Both the position numbers and the translations under genes were made by a program. Shown here piece by piece: positions 24,330 through 33,110 of a stretch of DNA of 64,000 nucleotides (the stretch's first letter is position 1; each line of letters starts with the position of its first letter). The stretch comes from Myoxocephalus aenaeus. Its lineage: Eukaryota; Chordata; Actinopteri; Perciformes; Cottidae. Below the pieces are notes generated by a model that saw only the letters and a program-made list of their open reading frames with translations, was not told where the DNA came from and ran no database searches. The stretch spans positions 2,480,001-2,544,000 of the forward strand of contig JBAMJR010000073.1 of assembly GCA_038501785.1 (NCBI GenBank), read 5' to 3'.

Positions 24330-24740
24330 ACTCAAACAGCTTCGAAGGAGAGGAGAGGTAAGGAGAGAAGAGGATAGAGGAGACCACAGGGTGGGAGAAG
24401 AGGAGAAAGCGAGACAAGAAAGAAGGAAACAAAAAAGGGAAATTAATAGAAAATGTGAAAATAGAGAGATGAAGGGGGTCAAAACAAGGAATAAGAGCAG
24501 GACTGAACAGTAAAGAAGATGGCATGCCAAGATAGTGATTGATATATATGTTTTTTTTAGAAGAGAGGAGAGGAGATTTATTATAGTGACCTGTTTAAAA
24601 TGGGAAGAGAGAATAGTGGAGTAAGGATGAAAGTATAATAGACCCGAGACCTAAAAGCAAAGAAACAGAAAAAAAAAACAGACAGAATAGGAGAAGAAAA
24701 TAAATATAGGGTGCATGCAGGGGAGCAGGTAGGAACAAAA
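24330..24740 (+). repeat. Purine-rich (GA) low-complexity tract
   Basis: Strong strand asymmetry: mostly G and A on the plus strand, with GGAGAGGAGAGG-type words. Minus-strand leucine/serine/phenylalanine-rich frames across it are artefacts of the pyrimidine strand. Confidence 0.8.
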
Positions 24741-25087
24741 GATAATAGCAGAGCAAAGCTAAATAGATCTCTCGCATCTGTACCCTGGATAGGGAGATAT
24801 GTATGTCTGCACAGCCCTGCCAGGCAGATAGGACAGCACAAGATGAATGAAATGGGCAAATGTGCTATAACCACTATAGACATTCTGATGATAACAGCAG
24901 GTGTGTTATCAGCTGTGTGTGTATGTGTGTGTCTTCTTCGAGTTTGTCTTTATCTGTGCGTGCGTCTGTCTGAAAATGCTGATACACTGTGTGGAAATTG
25001 TAAGTGTGTTGAGTTTTTGGATGGTACTGCTCAACAGAACCAACCCATGTTCTCACTTTGCGGTGCTGGGCAGAATGGGACTCTTGT
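24741..25087. other. Non-coding, GT-rich in part
   Basis: A 145-codon plus-strand frame (24711-25148) crosses a GT-rich stretch and the hAT left end. It has no family resemblance and is not called. Confidence 0.5.
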
Positions 25088-25095
25088 ACCACCGG

Positions 25096-25823
25096 TAGGG
25101 GTAGGAATCACCAGAGGTCCCACGATACGATATTATCACGACACTTAAGTCTAGATACGATATTATCACGATACTGCGATATTATCAGAATACTGCGATA
25201 CATTGAGTATTGCAATTTATTTTCAACCGCAAATTGTCCCCAAAGGAAAACTGTCAACATGTTTCATCTAATAAGATAACGTTTTCACGTTTTCAACGTC
25301 TGTTCATCTCACTCCAATTGTTTTTATTGCAGAAAATGGGACAAACTGTTGCACCTGACAAACTGAACTGCTTGTATTACAGTCTGCATAGTCGCTTCAT
25401 TCCAGCTGGACGTGCCAGAGAGGGGGTGGGGCTTATCTCTGTGGTTTATCTCCGTGCAAAGAGTTTTAATTTCTGCCATCCACCATGAAAATAACCACTA
25501 TTTCTGCTTTATACTTGTTGTGGAAATCCCAAAGACGTCGTCGTGTCTGAGTTCATAATATTATCCGGAGGAATTTCATCGACTTTCACCGACTTCACCG
25601 TCAACCCGTGTCGCGGATGTTGTCCTGCGCGCCGTGCAACAGCTGTGCGAGCAGCGGCGCTATGAGTGACAGGAAGTCCAGACGTTTGATTTACATGCGG
25701 AAGGCGCATTTCTCATTTCTTTCTCGGATGCCTCCCATAATAGATCGATACTTGGCTTCCGTGTATCGATACAATATCGCCACGCAAACTACTATGCTGT
25801 ATCAATATTTCCCCCCACCACTA
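25096..25823. mobile_element. Non-autonomous hAT transposon with perfect 8-bp TSD
   Basis: ACCACCGG occurs at 25088-25095 and again at 25824-25831, exactly flanking the element. The ends are TAGGGGTAGG and, in reverse complement, TAGTGGTGGG. Sub-terminal ACGATACGATATTATCACGA repeats on the left match GTATCGATAC-rich sequence on the right. The 728-bp interior has no transposase. An 8-bp duplication with TAGGGGTG-like ends is diagnostic of the hAT superfamily. The exact duplication suggests a fairly young insertion. Confidence 0.92.
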
Positions 25824-25831
25824 ACCACCGG

Positions 25832-27589
25832 CCCATTCAAAATCACTGGGAGAAATATATTTTCTCAACTTTTATTTTCAATTATCAGAATGAACATTTA
25901 CAAACACAATATAGATCAAAGCAACTGTTTCCTTTTTCAAAGAAGGAAGAGTAAAAGATAATCATTACTAAGCTACTTTCCTGTGTGAAGACGAGACCAA
26001 TTACATCAGACCATGTACGGACTCTGTACTACAGAACTTGGCTGAGATATTTTATTAAGAATAGAATAACAAAAAATAACAAAAAAAAAAGTAAACATGA
26101 TACATCTGATACTGTGTTTAATGTCCATATACCCGCGTATCTACAGCTTGTATTAAATACAAACTGCCACAGCTCAATAATAAGTCGGCATTGTAAACAT
26201 AAAAAAAATAAAAATTGGAACAAAATCATAATCAGAAGCTGTCAGATGCGGTAGTCACCCTCACAGCATGATATCAGTAATTTCAGTTTTAGCGGGATTA
26301 CCTATTAGAAACCGTCAAAGAAAGGCAAATAGTATTAAACTCTGTAATTAAATGGCCCAGCCAAAAATTACTACCAGAATTTAAATCATGGCTCCATCCC
26401 TGCTGGTTTATGTATTTGTCATCATGGCAAATGTGGTCCCGGGGACACCTACTGTAGCAGGAACCAAACGTGGTTTATCTGGTCTGTCTTTCTATCCATG
26501 GAAAGATTTAAATACATCATAGCAAGATGCAGTCACAAAACTTCACAGCTCAAAATGAGGTCAGAGTTTGAAGATGGGCGTGATCCGAGCAAACTTGCAA
26601 CAAGTAGAGAGGTTGGAAGTAGGGGCCAACTTTTTGTTGTTTTTCTGAAGGAAAATATGTGAAACTACCTATAATTTTGAGACACGTGATATCTGTATGT
26701 TTTATAATATTTTTGTCTCGTGTGATATACACCATGGCTCTTTTGTTATTTGTATACCTTATACCTAAACTGTAATATATTCTTTGGTTTAATAAAACAA
26801 TAGAGATAAATAGCAAGCTAGAGTAAAACTAGAGCAAAATGGCATCTTCCATTTTCCTCCTGCCCTCCCCAATATTTTGAGTCATCAGCTGCCACTGGTA
26901 CTGTTGGTGTATGCTGTGTTGCATACATTGCGAATATGTAGCTCGATATCATGAGTTTTGACTCTGATGTGACTCTGTTCCCTCTTCATAAAACATGGAG
27001 GAAAAATATAAACTTCCCCCACTAGTCTGTAAATGCTGAATTGTCAGGCTGAGTGACATTTATCTTCAAACTAACCTTTTTTTGTTAACAAGTTGCTGTT
27101 TTTTTATTGTGCCTGTATACGTGTTTGTTGTGCTTGGAAAATAAATAAATAAAGAATGCTCCATCAAAGTTAGCCTTTGCCGTTTGCCTCTCTTCTATGT
27201 ATAGATCACAGGCAGCTTCTGAGACTGTTTGTAGCCTACCTCTGAGCTACGCAGGTACACCGTGGAGGGGCGATGCTCAGGTCTGCGCATCTCTACAGAG
27301 GTGTGTTTGTGAATACAAAATGTGTTGTTTACTTCAGTCACACCCCAGAGTAAATGACTTGCACACCGAACACTTGGAATTAGAAAGTTGTATTTCACTG
27401 TTAAAGAGGTAAAAATTCAGATTTCCTGAAGAGCTCCAACTAATTATTACGTTTCCACAAAAGCATAGTGCCCCTGTCAATCTAACCATTCAATCATCCA
27501 GCTAATAGTTTCATGTCCAATGTCCATAACATGAGCATATGCCCGCCTCCCAGTTAATATAACTGTCTTAATGGTCATGGAGCCGCGCA
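25832..27589. other. AT-rich non-coding sequence
   Basis: No gene or mobile element recognised. Open frames in 25985-26254 are AT-driven. An AATAAATAAATAAAG run lies near 27140-27155. Confidence 0.5.
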
Positions 27590-27618
27590 ATTCTTATCAT
27601 TCTTATCATTCTTATCAT
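27590..27618 (+). repeat. (ATTCTTATC)3 minisatellite
   Basis: Three perfect 9-bp units plus two bases. Confidence 0.95.
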
Positions 27619-27664
27619 AGTGCGTGGAACTCTGCAGATGTTAAGTAAAACGCTGCTTATCCAC

Positions 27665-27682
27665 CTCTCTCTCTCTCTCTCT
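27665..27682 (+). repeat. (CT)n microsatellite
   Basis: About nine CT units. If the exon at 27689 is real, it would double as its polypyrimidine tract. Confidence 0.9.
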
Positions 27683-27688
27683 TTCAAG

Positions 27689-27782
27689 AATGTATCCCCA
27701 CGGTGACTTAAAAGAGACTGACTTCAAAAGCTGGAGGAGTCAACGTGGAGTGTGGAACAGTGAGCTGACCAGCAAGCCTTGA
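27689..27782 (+). other. Candidate 30-residue terminal coding segment
   Basis: After the CT tract and a TTTCAAG acceptor, an ATG at 27690 opens a frame of 30 codons ending TGA at 27780-27782 (starts MYPHGDLKETDFKSW, ends ELTSKP). Its composition looks more like a real hydrophilic protein than the repeat-made frames nearby. I do not recognise it, and no donor or partner exon is evident. Confidence 0.2.
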
Positions 27783-28204
27783 ATATTATCTACACCCATC
27801 CGGCCTTTTGATGTTAGGACTAAAAGGTACAAAAACAAACATAAAAAAAACTCCTAAACTGGTCCCACTCACATTTGTAACTGGCTCAACTCTTTTAGTT
27901 TGCAAAAGACTTGATAAAAGAAGTCGACAGATGTTCATTTGTGCCTTGTGTAGTTTTCAGATCCTGTTGTGAAAACTTTGGATGTAGAACTGGAATTTAA
28001 ATTCAGCTCATTTTTGGTGGGGAGAAAACATAAGTATGATGACATTGCAGCTATTGTCTTCCATTTTTCACATGTGGCAGCATCTGAGATCAAAAGCCTC
28101 TGGGCAGACATTTCCCATGGCAGCTGTTGACTGACATTTGATAGCCAGCGTAGCTCGGAGACCTCCTGTCAACCTTCTGTGGTTGCGCTATTGACTGAAA
28201 CATG
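27783..28204. other. Unique non-coding sequence
   Basis: Nothing recognised. Confidence 0.5.
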
Positions 28205-28700
28205 TCAGCCTTATACTGTACAGAATATGGACGTAATCTCTGTGACCTCCCCCATGGGTTTCTGAAGAGCCGCTGAAAAAAATGGTGGACCGTCAGTGGA
28301 GCTGAGGTGGGCCCAGGTGACGCAGCAGATCAGACAGCTACTAGCTAGCGACCTGAGACGGAACCCTCATGTCACCCAAAGCAGCTACGCCTTTAATTAT
28401 GCTTACTTTAAGACTTCATATCATGTAAACGGCCTGAGTTATAACGAAAATATGCACCTCAATCCCCCACCCTTGTCTCTCAACAGTACTTTTATGTGAC
28501 ATCAACATCTGCTCAGCTCAGTGTGCTGTTATTCTCGCATTAGAGTAAGGGGGAGGGGTTCTAGCTAGAGTTAGCTGTCTCTCTTGTATGGGTCCGATTG
28601 GAAAATGACAGCCTGGTCATTTTACAGAGTTACTCATAACAATGAGTAACTCTGTAAAAATCCGCTCTGTAAACGTACAACAACCTTGTTATGGTTAACT
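28205..28700. repeat. Dispersed fish repeat, class uncertain
   Basis: The sequence TATGGACGTAATCTCTGTGA to TTTCTGAAGAGCCGCTG, then CATGTCACCCAAAGCAGC and CCTTTAATTATGC, matches from memory a repeat seen in many fish genomes. I cannot name its family, and the boundaries are approximate. The short frame at 28296-28499 is not a gene. The hairpin at 28620-28659 lies near its end. Confidence 0.4.
28620..28659. other. Perfect 18-bp hairpin with a 4-nt loop
   Basis: TTTTACAGAGTTACTCAT at 28620-28637 pairs without mismatch with ATGAGTAACTCTGTAAAA at 28642-28659. The loop is AACA. Confidence 0.85.
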
Positions 28701-29580
28701 GTCTGAGTGGCCATTAGAATTTCAGTTATATTTCAAACAATTGAAGTATCTGCCCACACAGATATTGCACCAATCAAATTACCGGCATTGACAGTCAGAA
28801 TGATAATTCATGCCCCCCCCCTGAGAACCAAATACGTGCAGAAAAAGCAGAGGACATATATATTGATTTCGTTGTAAAGTTTGACTTCAAATAACAACTC
28901 TACCTCCCCGATACATATACACAATTACATCAGTCAGCTGTGTTCTATCAATATGAGCACACATTAAAACAGCAGTTTGTTTTATTTGTATTTATTTCAA
29001 ATAAGCAAACCTGACTGACCCTGGCTGAATTCAGTTTCATCACATTGTCCTCTATGTAGCTGTCATGACGGAAGTAATCCTAGCTGGTGTTGGTAAACAA
29101 GAGTGCATGGTGAACGTGAATGATAAATTAACACTGAATCATACTCTGAAAAAGAAAAGTGGAACTAACAAAAGATCAAGACAATAATGGAGGTTTCAAA
29201 AACCTCTTTAGACTCCTAACTTAAATTGGATTTTAACTCCACAGAGTGCAGGTTGTAGATGTTTATTTCCATTCAATCGTCAAGCGCCACTGATGACAAG
29301 TTAACAGCCCTGCCATAGATTGCAAATCACGTTGGCTTTTACATTTCTCTGCCAGGTGGAGTTCTCAATATGCCGCTCAAGTGAAGCTTGCTTCCAGTGC
29401 AGAGCCTACAAAATGTTTAATTGAAAACTGAAATGGCTTCAATGTCACACACTGTTGTTAACAGCTTCAATGCCTGTCATCCTGAAAAGCTACCAAATAC
29501 CTATTTTGAATACCTATAGCTCTTCTACAAATGGAACGTGCCATTTATATAATACATCTATTTGTCGACAAAATCACATT
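28701..29580. other. Unique non-coding sequence
   Basis: A C-run near 28812-28820. No gene or mobile element recognised. Confidence 0.5.
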
Positions 29581-29622
29581 ACAAAATGATCGACTGGTGA
29601 CCATTTTCAGCTTGATCGGCTG

Positions 29623-29654
29623 CGACTGGTCGGCGACCGATCGACGACCAGTCG
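29623..29654. other. CpG-rich 10-bp hairpin cluster
   Basis: CGACTGGTCG pairs with CGACCAGTCG across 12 bases, and GATCG/CGATC words around 29589-29645 add more pairing. Unusually rich in CG for this AT-rich neighbourhood. Confidence 0.5.
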
Positions 29655-29755
29655 GTCTCAGATATTGCCGAAGCTTGGCGATTCTGTGCAGGTTCAATTT
29701 GACCTAAAGCTTTGAACAATGGATACGGTCAGGCAAATAGTGTAACAATCTCTCT

Positions 29756-29763
29756 CACACACA

Positions 29764-29809
<46 letters not shown>
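29756..29809 (-). repeat. (CA)n microsatellite
   Basis: An uninterrupted run of about 21 CA units at 29766-29808, with an imperfect start. Confidence 0.97.
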
Positions 29810-30558
29810 AAATTGGCAACATCCTTGCTTGATTTAATGACTTTTTAGACCCTCTTTGCGACATTATTTCCAAAAAAGCATTGTAGTGACGGGCTCTTCT
29901 GCCAACAGTTTGGCGTCTTCCTTGTGCCATGTGCAGTCAGTAGGTGTGGGGCAGACAGCAGGACACCACTCACCAGTGGGAGTATGGGAGTATAATATAA
30001 TATAATACACACATCTTTACATTCTTGTAAATAGATACAAACTTTTTTTTTTAAAACTTTTTATTTAATAATTTTTTATTAAATAACGCGACAAAACATT
30101 GTAAATGACAAAACAGTGGACAAAAATAAATAAGTATGAATACATTCTTAGTTTGATAACAAGCCTACGTACATAGAAATTAGTTGAGCTGATTCTTGTG
30201 CATAGTACATTGTGCATAATACATTATGAACATGCAATGGATTTTTCTATTAAAGAGAATTTAGACAAATGTTTGTGTATGCTGTCAATTATAGTAGAAA
30301 ATCAGAATCTGCCGAGAAAATCAAATCTCTACCAGGGACGCAATGGGACTCATTTTCAGCCCAGAGTCTCATGCCCCAGATCAGTCCAATTACTATTCTA
30401 TCCTGCATTAACTAATTATGCATAATAGATATAATCATACTGTATTTTTAGTATGTAAGTCCACTATCTTTTTCTGCTGACATGGATCGTGGTTATCTGG
30501 ATCGTGGACCATGCCTACTACTCAGTATATGAATAAATCTGTCATATTCATTGCATGT
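29810..30558. other. AT-rich non-coding sequence
   Basis: Contains (TATAA)3-like sequence near 29992-30007. No gene recognised. Confidence 0.5.
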
Positions 30559-30794
30559 GCTGTAACTCTGTTACGTTGCTTCTTTCCATCCGGGGAGAGG
30601 GATCCTCCTCTGTTGCGCTCCCTCAGGTTTCCTTCCCTTTTTTCCCTGTGAAAGGGTTTTTACTATCTTTATCAGTTTTTCCTGATCCGATGTGAGGTCC
30701 CGGGAGAGGGCTGTTATGTGTACAGATTGTAAAGCCCTCCGAGGCAAACTTGTATTTGTGATGTTGGGCTATATAAAATAAACTGAACTGAACT
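30559..30794 (+). mobile_element. LINE/L2-type 3' tail
   Basis: Contains the hallmark words GGGGAGAGGGATCCTCCTCT, TTTTTCCCTGTGAAAGGG, AGTTTTTCCTGATCCGATG, ACAGATTGTAAAGCCCTCCG and GGGCTATATAAAATAAACTG, and ends in repeated ACTGA units. These mark a very common fish repeat that I take to be the 3' end of an L2-like LINE. The pentamer tail marks the 3' end and so the plus orientation. Strongly 5'-truncated. Confidence 0.7.
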
Positions 30795-31129
30795 ATTCCC
30801 TTCAAATTGTGATCCTTGTGAGTTTAGTATTCTACTGTTAATGATTAAAAGAAGAATAGATCACAAGTAATATGTGGGTATACATTGTGGTGATGTTGGA
30901 AATAAGATATCTTGTCCTGTTAGATGTTTATACACTGGGTTACAACAGGGATCATACTGGGACTAGGGCTATCAAAATTGCTAAAAAATGACGTTCGAAT
31001 ATTCCCTTTAAAAAAAACACATATTCGAACATATTCGAATATATGTGTAAATACAAAATTCTTCAGTTTAGGTGTTCACTCCCCCCCGCACTGTCGGTCG
31101 CGCATAGCGGTTTAAATGAACGGCAACAA

Positions 31130-31397
31130 TAAACACATGCTGAGTGCTGATCAGGGATAAGGTACCTCGGTTCCAGTGATTCACAGAACTCCCTGAAGCC
31201 CTCATGTCCTTGCATACGAACGAAATCAATTTTTGCGTGCAGGCCTCCTGTCGTGCCGCAGACAACGAACTTATGGCGGACGGTGCAAAATACGTATCCA
31301 GACGGGGCTGTTTCGCTGAAGTTCCACATTTTATGCCATATTCTCTTGGGTGCACATTCTGGAGATGTGGCCTCAAGTTGCTTGTCGTTGAATGGTA
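31130..31397 (-). pseudogene. hAT (ZBED-type) transposase N-terminal remnant
   Basis: Minus-strand translation from about 31397 shows LRPHLQNVHPREYG, the second half of a BED-type zinc finger (H-x4-H), then KQPRLDTYF and ARQEACTQKLISFVCKDMRA. A frame change near 31205 gives GFREFCESLEPRYLIP. This order is the N-terminus of hAT transposases related to vertebrate ZBED proteins, where the finger binds the transposon end and the next segment leads into the catalytic region. Roughly 15-20 codons are missing at the frame change, and everything after the ESLEPRY block, including the DDE catalytic core and dimerisation domain, is absent. It is a dead fragment inside its own element. Confidence 0.75.
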
Positions 31398-31608
31398 AGC
31401 TAACTCTAGCTTACATAGTGTAGCGACCCTGGGTCAGGAAAGCTACGAGACGTTAGCTGGCTTACAGGGTGTTTATTAAGGGAACATAGAACAGGCTACT
31501 GTGGGCCGTAGCCTACGCCAAAACAACAGCAAAACCCTGTGAAAGCCTCTCAACCAGCTTCACGTCTGCTCCGGGTCATAGACTCTGCCCCGAACGGCTC
31601 GACGCTCC

Positions 31609-31629
31609 ACACACACACACACACACACA
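31609..31629 (-). repeat. (CA)n microsatellite
   Basis: About ten AC units inside the hAT remnant. Confidence 0.95.
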
Positions 31630-31797
31630 GACACAGACAGAGGACACTTCATCGCGGCCGCGCCGGGGGTTGCCAGATTCACGATAATTATCCTCCTTTT
31701 TTTTTTACATTCGAATATTAATTTTCACATTCAAAATTCTGTTTTTAACAACTATTCAAATATATATTCAAATTTCGATTATTCGTTGACAGCCCTA

Positions 31798-32202
31798 CTG
31801 GGCACATGATGCTGCTTCTCAAACTAGTCAAATAATTAAAAAAAAGAATAGCTATTATTTTCAGCACAGGTACCCCCTCCCTACAAAAACAAAAGTGTTC
31901 CAATTGTCTTTATTATTGAGCAGTACTACCAGCACACTCATGAGATACGGGGTCATGGCTGAAGCGTAATACTGCCTCTTCACCACCTGCAGCAAACTGT
32001 TCTACTAGCTGCTACTGTTCAGAGACGACAATAGAGAAGCATTGCAAAATACCATCTAACAAAGCACCTTTTTGTATTGTCTATCATATGCCATAACTTA
32101 ATCTAAGTTATGCGTGACATCGTGTGTCAGAGGTCACACGTGTGGCAGCTTGGTACCCGCCTCTCCTCTCAGACTGGCCTGCTGCTGCTGCTGTTTAGAG
32201 AC
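31798..32202. other. Unique non-coding sequence
   Basis: Nothing recognised. A short CTG run lies near 32180-32193. Confidence 0.5.
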
Positions 32203-32436
32203 TGTGGCTCAGAGGTAGAGCGGGTCATTACAGCGGTTGAAGCCCAGCTCCTCCAGTCCATGTCGATGTGTCCTTGGGCAAGGCACTTAACCCCAAGTTG
32301 CTCCTGAAGGCTTCACCTATACGGTAACTGGTTAGTTAGTCCTGATGGGCAGGCAACACCTTGCATGGTAGGCCCTGCAATTATTGAATGAATGTGTGAA
32401 TGGCATATAGTGTTAAAGCGCTTTGAGTGGTCTTGT
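32203..32436 (+). mobile_element. tRNA-derived SINE
   Basis: The head TGTGGCTCAGAGGTAGAGC matches a tRNA box A (TGGCNNAGNGGT), and a degraded box B-like GGTTGAAGCCC follows at the usual distance. The body TGTCCTTGGGCAAGGCACTT, AACCCCAAGTTGCTCCTG and the tail TGTTAAAGCGCTTTGAGTGG are familiar from a very common fish SINE. It would have been transcribed by RNA polymerase III. No poly-A tail or target duplication is obvious. Confidence 0.75.
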
Positions 32437-32659
32437 GACAGAGTGGGTGAGAACACACCCACTTGTCCCCATGTTTATGTGCTGAGTCAGTGTGGCCTTC
32501 CATTAACCATGTCTTGTGTTGGTACTTACCATACCATCTGTTCCAGAGGCCAAAGAAGGAGGCGCCCAGCCACGGCCTCTATTTATACACTGACTGATTA
32601 CAGCTGTGACATCATGGGGTTAGACCAAGTCGAGGGGTGGGGGGGAAGTAGATTAGGCA

Positions 32660-33110
32660 AAGTATGTATTTAGGTTTAATGTGATGGTAGGCATGTGTGC
32701 AATGGCAATATGTTGCGTAATTTTGTAAATGTGTGCTACCTGAAGTTAAGGTTGAAGGGGGAGCTTTTGGGGCCGTAGCATGTGTCGGGATGTTAACAAG
32801 TTTCACCTACACTGGATGCAAGGTAGATTCCTCCGTCTGATTGGAGGCGGTATTTAAACCTTCTGCCTGTGGCTGTTCGGGAGGGAGGGGGAGACCATCG
32901 TGGTGTAACTGTGTGTCGGTGAAGTTAGGCTATTTGTATGCAGTACACTTGCTTTTTGTTTGATTTGTTCATTTACATTGTTTGTATACCATGTCGAGTT
33001 CACGGGCAGTCATTTTAGATAAATAAACACCTTTTGGTTTGCAACCAAGCATCTCATGTCTGCCTCCTACCACTTTTTAAGCCACTCCGGTCAGGCTTCA
33101 CCACAGGTCT
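32660..33110 (+). mobile_element. Possible LTR (promoter-like and poly(A)-like signals)
   Basis: A TATA-like GGTATTTAAACC near 32850 precedes a G-rich block. About 160 bases on is GATAAATAAACACC (an AATAAA signal near 33020), then CTCATGTCTGCCTCCTACCA. This order of TATA, R-like region and AATAAA over a few hundred bases is that of a fish LTR. No terminal TG...CA boundary or target duplication could be fixed, so a host promoter or chance remains possible. Confidence 0.3.

Larger units (their letters stand above)
30964..31797. mobile_element. hAT transposon remnant
   Basis: Ends TAGGGCTATCAA and, in reverse complement, AGGGCTGTCAACG, with sub-terminal TTCGAATATTC words on both sides. The flanks read ACTGGGAC and ACTGGGCA, a degraded 8-bp duplication (6 of 8). 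The interior carries a hAT transposase remnant on the minus strand and a (CA)n run at 31609-31629. The size (about 0.83 kb) shows loss of most of the transposase. Confidence 0.75.

Noticed and set aside
24711..25148. 145-codon plus-strand frame
   Set aside because: Crosses a GT-rich stretch and the left end of the hAT element; no homology.
28296..28499. 67-codon frame with a reasonable composition
   Set aside because: It lies inside a dispersed fish repeat (28205-28700).
32203..32275. tRNA-like box A and B sequence
   Set aside because: Box B is degraded and no cloverleaf can be drawn. The downstream body identifies it as a SINE, not a tRNA gene.
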